Assembly: GCA_002478575.1 (NCBI GenBank)
Contig: DLOX01000147.1
Location: 1 to 7,307 of the forward strand
Length of the DNA: 7,307 nt
Source of the DNA: Sphingomonadales bacterium UBA7473
GTDB taxonomy: Bacteria; Pseudomonadota; Alphaproteobacteria; Sphingomonadales; Sphingomonadaceae
Direction of reading: 5' to 3'
Made by a program: the position numbers and the translations under genes. The notes below the pieces were generated by a model. The model made no database searches. It was not told where the DNA came from and saw only the letters and a program-made list of their open reading frames with translations. This document shows positions 1-5,370 of the stretch, one piece after another; position 1 is the stretch's first letter; every line of letters begins with the position of its first letter.

Positions 1-716
1 GGAGGTGCCGCTGGCTCACCAAAGTTATAGATCAAGCTGCCGAGAAGGCTGTGTGACCGATACCGTGTGCTGGCGCTACGGCCAACCGCATCAACCAAAT
101 CAACATTTGGGGCGTTGAAGAAGCGATACTTCAGACCAACATCCCAATTGCCTGAGAGCGGTGCACGAATGCCCGCAATCGCTTGCCAAGCAAGGCCTGT
201 GTCTGAATCGTCCAAGAAGCTGGCGAATGTGTTAAGCGCGTAGTCAGCTTTGACACGAGCAACGCCGACGCCGCCGCCAACGAAACCGTTGACACCATCG
301 TCATCGCCAAAATCAAGCATACCGTTGAGCATGAAGCTCAAGGCCGATGTTTTGCCACCGGCGAGTGGGAAATTGCCCGCGGGAACATTGATGAAAGCAC
401 CAGTCGCCGAAGGGCGCGCAGGCGTCGTGCCGGAAGAAGTGTAGCTCTTCAGATCAGCTTGCTTGTAACCAACTTCAGCTTCGAGACGGAAGCCACCGAA
501 GTCATAACCGATGATGCCATCGAGATCATAACCGGTGTCATTGTTGGCGTTACCAAGGCCAGCACCCGTGCCATTGGCATTGGTGAAAGCGATATTTGAA
601 TCTTCAACGATTGAGGCACCGCCTTCAACACCGATATACCAAGCGTCGTCGCGCGCGAGCGCTGGCGTGGCGATGGCCGTTGAAGCAAGCGCCAGAGTAA
701 TGGCTAGCTTCCGCAT
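1..716 (-). CDS. OmpA-like outer-membrane beta-barrel protein, C-terminus cut by window edge
   Basis: The minus-strand frame is open from ATG 714-716 to the window edge, giving 238 codons and no stop. Residues 1-21 form a signal peptide (basic MRK, a hydrophobic stretch, then an ALA cleavage site before RDD), so the product is exported. The mature part alternates short beta-strand segments rich in Gly, Tyr and Phe (WYIGVEGG, GYDLDGIIGYDFGGF, LEAEVGYK, GFVGGGVGVA, WDVGLKYRFF, LLGSLIYNFGE). This is the pattern of an eight-stranded OMP_b-brl/OmpA-type barrel. The visible sequence ends in a Pro/Ala linker (EPAAPP), which in sphingomonad OmpA proteins leads to a peptidoglycan-binding OmpA domain; that domain would lie outside the window. 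A strong Shine-Dalgarno (AAAGGGG, 6 nt before ATG) fixes the start. Codons favour GGT, GCT and GTT more than the tail genes do, which suggests high expression. It is probably a host envelope gene, not part of the tail operon. The barrel family call is firm; the OmpA domain is inferred. Confidence 0.88.
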   Translation of the reverse strand, partial: MRKLAITLALASTAIATPALARDDAWYIGVEGGASIVEDSNIAFTNANGTGAGLGNANNDTGYDLDGIIGYDFGGFRLEAEVGYKQADLKSYTSSGTTPARPSATGAFINVPAGNFPLAGGKTSALSFMLNGMLDFGDDDGVNGFVGGGVGVARVKADYALNTFASFLDDSDTGLAWQAIAGIRAPLSGNWDVGLKYRFFNAPNVDLVDAVGRSASTRYRSHSLLGSLIYNFGEPAAP

Positions 717-722
717 AAAAAT

Positions 723-729
723 CCCCTTT
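723..729 (-). promoter_or_regulatory. Strong ribosome-binding site of the beta-barrel gene
   Basis: Read on the minus strand, AAAGGGG lies 6 nt (ATTTTT) before ATG 714-716. It supports that start, which is also the one that gives a proper signal peptide. The AU-rich spacer would keep the site unstructured, in line with a well-expressed envelope protein. Confidence 0.7.
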
Positions 730-752
730 CTCATTTGTCACTCGGGACAGCG

Positions 753-775
753 ATGATCCACTAACCAATGATCAT
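753..775. repeat. Short inverted repeat over the candidate -10 region
   Basis: ATGATC (753-758) and GATCAT (770-775) are reverse complements with an 11-nt spacer, the same spacer length as the larger repeat at 792-818. The right half is part of the 8-bp palindrome ATGATCAT (768-775). The repeat spans the candidate -10 and start-site region, so a protein bound here could repress. Six-base arms occur often by chance, so the support is weak. Confidence 0.25.
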
Positions 776-791
776 GACGCGTGCAAGTCAA
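763..791 (-). promoter_or_regulatory. Candidate promoter for the beta-barrel gene
   Basis: On the minus strand a TTGACT (786-791) matches the -35 consensus in five of six bases. At 17 nt spacing the -10 position is TTGGTT (763-768), a poor match to TATAAT, although alphaproteobacterial promoters often have weak -10 boxes. It would start transcription about 40 nt before ATG 714-716, a normal leader length. The -35 is visible directly; the -10 and its use are inferred. Weak evidence overall. Confidence 0.35.
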
Positions 792-818
792 CAAATTCGG
801 GCGACTGTTGCGAATTTG
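792..818. repeat. Perfect 8-bp inverted repeat next to the candidate -35 box
   Basis: CAAATTCG (792-799) and CGAATTTG (811-818) are perfect reverse complements separated by 11 nt. The repeat sits between the end of the DUF2793 gene and the candidate -35 box of the beta-barrel gene, touching the latter on its upstream side. The half-sites are centred 19 bp apart, close to two helical turns, which suits a dimeric regulator. On the minus strand it is followed by TTGACTTG, not a clean T run, and the stem has only three G-C pairs, so it would be a poor intrinsic terminator. Confidence 0.55.
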
Positions 819-866
819 CCTCAGTTTACCCTTGTTTCAGCACCGTCTGAGGAAAATCGGCTCGAT

Positions 867-1367
867 TCACGCTGCTATGAGGCCGTGGGTGCGCAAAGTT
901 GTCAACAAGGAAGCGATTGCGACTCGCGCCTCAGCATCAATGGTCGTTCCGCCTGAAGGGGCATTTATCCCCGGTTGCCGTATCGTGAGCAGCTGGTCTC
1001 CCCCCAGCATGAGGCGTTGTCCAGTGATGATTCCCTTTGACCAATTGTTTCCATCGAACCGCCAGATCATTGAATCTGCAAGGCTCCAGCAGATCATCCC
1101 CTCAAAAGGTTCGGCAAAGCGCCACCCTTGGTTGGTCCAGCAGGCCAGATGTGCAGCTTTGCCCGCCCACGTGCCGGATGGCGATGCTCCGACGATCCAG
1201 CATTGGCCGGTTTGCGGATTGGTGGGGATGGCAGCTGGCGCATGTGCGACGATCACTGGTTGGACCAGATAGTCGAGCTGCATGAGTGCCTCATTGTGCC
1301 ACACTTCCTTCTGCGCCTGGCCCGCAATCAGGAATGGCAAGGCGAGGCGATGGCTAAAATTGGTCAT
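867..1367 (-). CDS. DUF2793 family protein, probable tail fibre or tail accessory protein
   Basis: The 166-residue product begins with the DUF2793 signature: a short N-terminus, LALPFLIAGQAQKE (residues 8-21), then HNEALMQLDYLVQP. A middle section of W/G-rich beta segments follows (TGQCWIVG, WAGKAAHLACW, GWRFAEPFEGMICW, WRFDGNNW). The residue range matches a whole DUF2793 domain, and the last 25 residues are mostly helical. There is no signal peptide. DUF2793 occurs in phage and GTA tail-fibre proteins; in Rhodobacter capsulatus a DUF2793 protein is a GTA fibre encoded away from the main cluster. Here the gene follows the megatron directly, and an AGGA overlapping the megatron stop lies 10 nt before ATG 1365-1367. 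The role is inferred from family and position. The protein is short for a fibre, so it may be only the attachment part. Confidence 0.85.
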   Translation of the reverse strand: MTNFSHRLALPFLIAGQAQKEVWHNEALMQLDYLVQPVIVAHAPAAIPTNPQTGQCWIVGASPSGTWAGKAAHLACWTNQGWRFAEPFEGMICWSLADSMIWRFDGNNWSKGIITGQRLMLGGDQLLTIRQPGINAPSGGTTIDAEARVAIASLLTTLRTHGLIAA

Positions 1368-1379
1368 GACGAAGGGGTC

Positions 1380-3554
1380 CTACAGGGAGAGAGTGAGAGA
1401 GGCGGGCTTTGAAAGCCCATGTGTGCCTTGCTGTTTGACGGTAACGGTCATCGAGGTGGCACCATTTGCGAGATCATTGGCGCGGGAAGCAGCGTCATAG
1501 ATCCAGGCTGGCGCCGACAAGTCGAATTGGCGCATCTGGCCATTCGAAAGCTGGAGCGTAACGGAGTAGTGCTCCGTCTCTTCAGCCAAGGGCGCATCAA
1601 TGCCATCGGACCAAGCCCAGCCCAATCGACTTCGGCGGACCCAAGCAAAGCTGATGTCATTGCCAATCGAGATTGCCCTCAAGTGAGCAGGCGATGGAGG
1701 CAGCAAAGCCCGTCGTTCGTCAATTGCGGTTGCCAATTGAGCTTGCGGGTCGCCCTGGCCATGTGCGGCCACTGTTATGGCGGCACCCTCATGCGCTGGC
1801 TCAAGCGATTGCAAACTCTCGCTGGAAAGCAGAATGAAACGATCACCGGTCGCATGGGTTGACCCTGCCCATTCGGTTCCCCGACGACCGCGGAGCAATC
1901 CCGATAGTTTCCAGTCGCGTTGGCCCATTCTCTCGGCGCGTTGGAACTGGATGAGCTCATCGCCCATAACCGCAAGATTCTGCCCTGCTATCAGGCCGTC
2001 GCGAGTCGTTGTGGCCAATGCCATACCGCTGTTTAAAAGCCGGATGTCGACAACCGAACGCTCATCAAATCCATGGCCGGTAAAGGGCGCAAGAGCGTTG
2101 AGGCTTTCGCCCATTGCCGCCGGGGCTGCAGTGTTTCCGACTTCGTCAAAGCTGACCCCTCCATCGAGGCTCTGAAGCAACGCCGCGGAGCGCCAACCAC
2201 GCTCGGTGCCCGCAGTCACGACATAGAGCGTCGATTGGGTGGCGAGGCCAGCACCTAACCATGGCAAATCAAGCAATGCGATTCGCGTTTCACCGATGAG
2301 AAGATCGGGCTGCTTGCTGACCCGTCCAGGCTCAGACGGTTGGTTGGACACATCGAGCTGTTCGGGCCGGATCAGATCAAGTGTCAGCCGCATGGCTTCC
2401 CAACGCCAATTGGAAATGATCCAATCGCCCATGTCCTCGGGCAGGCTGATCCTTTGGCCGGTTGATAAAGAAAGCCAGCGCCAAGGGAGATTGATGCTGG
2501 CATTGCTTCGGCGCGTCACGGCCAATTGCGCTTGTCGTTCGACCAGCTGACGCGCCTGTCCGGCTGTCAGGGTGGCTGCCAGTTCAAAGCCACGCGAAGT
2601 CCCGCCAAGGTCTGGACGGAGCGCCGTTTGTGCGCCTTCCAGATAATCCCGGTCAGGATCATAATAAGACAAGCTTGTCCGGCTGGGCAGATCGGCCAGA
2701 GGCGTTCGCGCCATGGCAAATCGTTCTGCCTCAGCGCCAATTGTCGACGCACCAAGTTCAGCAAGCGGCACCATCGGGCCAGCAACAGCGGCGGATCGAA
2801 AGCGCAAAGGCTCTCCATCTTGCACCGAAAAGGGTATGACATCGGCAAGCGATTGCAGGATGGCCCGGGCCGAGCTGCCCGTCGCGACGAAACCATCGAC
2901 GGTATCAGGCGCCTCAGCGACTGATCCGGGCGCCAAATCGGCAATGATCCGTTCGATGGGCACAGCGCCTTGATCCGCAATTACCTCGAAACTGAGCGAA
3001 GGAATGCGATTGCCATAGTCAGCCAATTCAAAGTCTTCGAAGACCACATAGGAAAGCCCGCGATAGGCTGGGCAGCCATTGATGCCTTCTGCGGATGCGA
3101 TCAAAGGATCAGCAGTTTGATCGGCCGCGCCGGTATAGACTCGCATCGTCGCAGCGGTTTTGAAATCGCCGACCGCGCCCCGCAGCAAGCGTCCGTCGGC
3201 CCAAATGCGGCCGATAGAGTGAATTGGTCTGGCCGACAAAGCCACGGCGAAATTGGCCGAATAGCTGTAAACGGTCTGCTTCGGCCTTCCTTTGCCGCCC
3301 GAAACCTTGCGCTTGCTTTCGATCAGATCGGTCGCCCAGATCACGGTCCCTGATGTCCGCGTGCGCCCAAAGAGACGAGGAACGGAATTGCCGTAGCTGG
3401 AGGTTTGAACCGCCAGCTCATTGAGGCGCGGGCCTTGTCTGGCTTTGGGTGCGAACAGTCGATTGTCTACCTGTTGCCCTAGCACTGCGCCGATCGCACC
3501 GCCAATTGGGCCGCCAAGGGCAGACCCAATGGCAGTGAGGATGAGAGTTGCCAT
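1380..3554 (-). CDS. GTA/phage tail-tip protein (megatron, RcGTA g15-like), without TIM-barrel domain
   Basis: This 724-residue protein is the probable central tail-tip subunit, which in RcGTA sits below the hub and is thought to cross the outer membrane. Residues 1-26 form a Gly-rich hydrophobic segment (GSALGGPIGGAIGAVLG). Residues 40-120 carry the family wording (ELAVQTSSYG, RLFGRTRTSGTVIWATDL, YSYSANFAVALS, IGRIWADG). About 200-400 resemble the phage_tail_3 baseplate region. Residues 500-565 hold the C-terminal GTA signature ending in LSGLLRGRRGTEW (550-562). About 628-724 look like an FnIII-like beta domain (FAWVRRSRLGWAWSDG). RcGTA g15 is about 1,300 residues and includes a GTA TIM-barrel domain in its front half. 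I see no barrel motif here: the chain passes directly from the N-terminal part to the tail part near residue 200. It starts 12 nt after the peptidase gene, with AAGG 8 nt before ATG. Family call firm; role inferred from RcGTA. Confidence 0.92.
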   Translation of the reverse strand: MATLILTAIGSALGGPIGGAIGAVLGQQVDNRLFAPKARQGPRLNELAVQTSSYGNSVPRLFGRTRTSGTVIWATDLIESKRKVSGGKGRPKQTVYSYSANFAVALSARPIHSIGRIWADGRLLRGAVGDFKTAATMRVYTGAADQTADPLIASAEGINGCPAYRGLSYVVFEDFELADYGNRIPSLSFEVIADQGAVPIERIIADLAPGSVAEAPDTVDGFVATGSSARAILQSLADVIPFSVQDGEPLRFRSAAVAGPMVPLAELGASTIGAEAERFAMARTPLADLPSRTSLSYYDPDRDYLEGAQTALRPDLGGTSRGFELAATLTAGQARQLVERQAQLAVTRRSNASINLPWRWLSLSTGQRISLPEDMGDWIISNWRWEAMRLTLDLIRPEQLDVSNQPSEPGRVSKQPDLLIGETRIALLDLPWLGAGLATQSTLYVVTAGTERGWRSAALLQSLDGGVSFDEVGNTAAPAAMGESLNALAPFTGHGFDERSVVDIRLLNSGMALATTTRDGLIAGQNLAVMGDELIQFQRAERMGQRDWKLSGLLRGRRGTEWAGSTHATGDRFILLSSESLQSLEPAHEGAAITVAAHGQGDPQAQLATAIDERRALLPPSPAHLRAISIGNDISFAWVRRSRLGWAWSDGIDAPLAEETEHYSVTLQLSNGQMRQFDLSAPAWIYDAASRANDLANGATSMTVTVKQQGTHGLSKPASLTLSL

Positions 3555-3566
3555 AATCTATGCCTT

Positions 3567-3941
3567 TCAGAACCAAGCGCCAAGGGCAGGCCAGCTGGGA
3601 TCGCCCGGCGTTTCGACCACACGGCGCAGCTTGGCATCGGCATGGATCAGGCTAGACCCGGTCCAGAGCCCAAGATGGAAGGTCAGGGGCGAGGGCGAGA
3701 GCAGAAGTGCATCGCCCATTCCTGCTTTTCCGGTTCGGCGCATGAGTAAGCGGTTGAGTTCCTTCACCCACAAGTCGGAGCGGCTGGTGCGCAGCGGATA
3801 ATGCGCGGCTATTTCGCGCTCCTTCTCGAAGAGCAACGCAATCATCCCAACGCAGTCCAAGCCTTGGTGCGTCCGGCCGTCAATACGAAAGGGTGTACCG
3901 ATAAGCGCTCGAGCCGCTGCCAAACGCGCCTTAACTGGCAT
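3567..3941 (-). CDS. NlpC/P60-type phage cell-wall peptidase (RcGTA g14-like)
   Basis: The 124-residue protein belongs to the phage NlpC/P60 group (TIGR02219-like), cysteine peptidases that cut peptidoglycan stem peptides. The catalytic Cys is Cys30 in GLDCVG, preceded by the usual ARALIGTPFRIDG opening (residues 9-22). The catalytic His is His89 in FHLGLW, after a GDALLL strand, and His100 in SLIHA is the likely third polar residue. The full set of active-site positions is therefore present. At 124 residues it is a little short of the usual 140-150, with a trimmed C-terminus ending in ALGAWF. There is no signal peptide, as expected for a part carried in the tail. The gene overlaps the hub gene by 11 nt and I see no Shine-Dalgarno before its ATG, so it is probably translated by coupling to the hub gene. 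It likely opens the wall during DNA delivery. Confidence 0.92.
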   Translation of the reverse strand: MPVKARLAAARALIGTPFRIDGRTHQGLDCVGMIALLFEKEREIAAHYPLRTSRSDLWVKELNRLLMRRTGKAGMGDALLLSPSPLTFHLGLWTGSSLIHADAKLRRVVETPGDPSWPALGAWF

Positions 3942-4740
3942 AGCGCGTCAACAGATCATTGCCCGGTAAATGCGGCTCGCCTCTGAAATTGGCGGCATTG
4001 TTGAAGCGGGTATGGCAAGTCACAAAACGCCGGTCGCAGCCCTCAGTGATTTCTGCTCGGTCGCCGGTCGTCGGAGGAAAATGCGGAGGTTCGGAGAGAC
4101 CAATCACAGCCCCTTGCGCGGACAAGATTGTGCCGCTTAGCCCCGCATTGGGACCATCCAACCATCGCAACTGGCCAAAGATGAAATCATCGCCGGGAAC
4201 CGCGCTCGCCAAAGTCAATTGATGGCCGACACTGCTCACGATCGAAACAATTCGCTTTCTTGCCGCCATAGGAACAGCACATCTTTTGTCGCCCAGCGAG
4301 GCGCGGCAATCGGGCGTTGTGGCTTCAATGATAGGCAGATCAAGTGACGTCGAAGGGCCAAGCAGCTCCACTTCGAACCGATCATCCTTCATGCGAATGG
4401 CGCCAAGGACTCCCTGCATCAGGGGAAGGATCGGTGCATTGGGATCGGTCCAGTCTGCCACAAAAAGCTTCAGTTTCGCCCCATCCCAGCGCCCGGCCAT
4501 GATATCCGCCGAAGAAATGGCCGATGACGTCAAGGCTCCTGCCAGATCAACCGCGCTGGATTCAAAATCGCTACTACGCTCCAGTGCGGAAGGCACCATT
4601 CCGGGCGCGGCGTCATAGTGCAGCCCATCAATCAGCAGCGCCCGATCATGGCTGGTCAGCCCCAATGTGACGCCATCGCGTCGCGCCAGTCGCCAGCAAA
4701 AGGCTATCGTGGTGAGTTCAGATTGAAGCCAATCGACCAT
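3931..4740 (-). CDS. DUF2163 tail hub protein (RcGTA g13-like)
   Basis: The 269-residue protein matches the DUF2163/TIGR02218 family: a start like WLQSELTTIAFCWRLARRDG, an early LGLTSHDRAL, the middle GRWDGAKLKLFVADW, and the C-terminal block EGCDRRFVTCHTRFNNAANF followed by RGEPHLPGND. In RcGTA the homologue forms the trimeric hub closing the tail tube. Five Cys are present: Cys15, and the four at 145 and 154 (PDCRAS, DKRC) and 235 and 242 (EGCDRR, VTCHTR). The last four are spaced like metal ligands. I recall an iron-sulfur cluster being reported in the RcGTA hub, as in lambda gpL, and these four are the obvious ligands. The start ATG lies 3 nt after the DUF2460 stop, with GGGAGGG 7 nt upstream inside the end of that gene. 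Length is close to the family norm and no damage is visible. Confidence 0.93.
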   Translation of the reverse strand: MVDWLQSELTTIAFCWRLARRDGVTLGLTSHDRALLIDGLHYDAAPGMVPSALERSSDFESSAVDLAGALTSSAISSADIMAGRWDGAKLKLFVADWTDPNAPILPLMQGVLGAIRMKDDRFEVELLGPSTSLDLPIIEATTPDCRASLGDKRCAVPMAARKRIVSIVSSVGHQLTLASAVPGDDFIFGQLRWLDGPNAGLSGTILSAQGAVIGLSEPPHFPPTTGDRAEITEGCDRRFVTCHTRFNNAANFRGEPHLPGNDLLTRYAS

Positions 4741-4743
4741 TGC

Positions 4744-5370
4744 TCAACCCTCCCGCACTTCGATCAGAGGAACGGAAGGGACAAGGCCGGCCGCAAAGGT
4801 GGATGAATCAATGTCAAGACTATCCTCAGCAAAGCGGACAGGCACATCGAACAGAAATCCGGCGGAGATTGGCTTTCCTGGCGCGGGCGCCGCAGTGAAG
4901 CGGATGGTGCTGCCATCCAAAGTCCAGCCGCTGGCTTGAGAAACGCCATCGACAGCAACCAAGACACTCCCAGCGACTGGACGCGAGATCAGCCGCACTT
5001 CGGCTTCAGCGCCTGATCCATAGGTTTTCATCAGGTGGAAAGCCGTGTTGAGCCCATCGCCCGTGCCAATCCGCTGATCATTTGCCGTTGGTACCTCGCC
5101 GTCGTCCCGCGAACTGTGATCCAGGGGGTCACGAAAGCGAAAGGCTTTGGCGGGCCCTCGACGGGCGCGGAAGAAGGCCAGCAAGCTGCGCAAGTCCGCT
5201 TCAGATCGTAGCCCCGTCCCGACGTCATAGCTAAGCCTTGCGGACGCCCAATTGGCGTTGCGCTGCTCATGGCCCGATGCGGTCGTCACAATGGCCGTCG
5301 AAAAGGCAGGCGTAATCCGTGCCTCTTTTCCCAAGGCGAGCGGGAAAAGCACATCATCAAAGGGATTCAT
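4744..5370 (-). other. Possible internal translation unit giving stand-alone DUF2460 (208 residues)
   Basis: Codon 566 of the long gene is ATG (5368-5370), exactly where a normal DUF2460 protein would begin (MNPFDDVLF). Just before it on the minus strand is GGAGAG (5377-5382), with 8 nt between GGAG and ATG, an ideal ribosome-binding site. If used, it would give a 208-residue protein of the size of RcGTA g12 alongside the fusion. The same arrangement could be only a leftover of a gene fusion. Visible: ATG, Shine-Dalgarno, domain border. Inferred: that ribosomes use it. Confidence 0.4.

Noticed and set aside
792..818. The 8-bp inverted repeat as an intrinsic terminator of the tail operon
   Set aside because: The stem has only three G-C pairs and the minus-strand continuation is TTGACTTGC, not a run of T. 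An operator is at least as likely.
819..852. CCTCAG / CTGAGG inverted repeat after the DUF2793 stop
   Set aside because: Six-base arms with a 22-nt loop and no T run; within chance expectation.
781..1272. A 163-codon plus-strand open frame crossing the intergenic region and the DUF2793 gene
   Set aside because: It overlaps a clear DUF2793 gene on the other strand and has no family motif. The start region is better explained as promoter DNA.
2567..2980. A 137-codon minus-strand frame inside the megatron gene
   Set aside because: It is an out-of-frame shadow of the megatron gene, which is continuous with family motifs on both sides of this interval.
1380..3554. Megatron gene as a truncated pseudogene because it is about half the RcGTA g15 length
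   Set aside because: N-terminal and C-terminal signatures are both intact, with no frameshift or stop. The difference is an absent internal domain, not decay.
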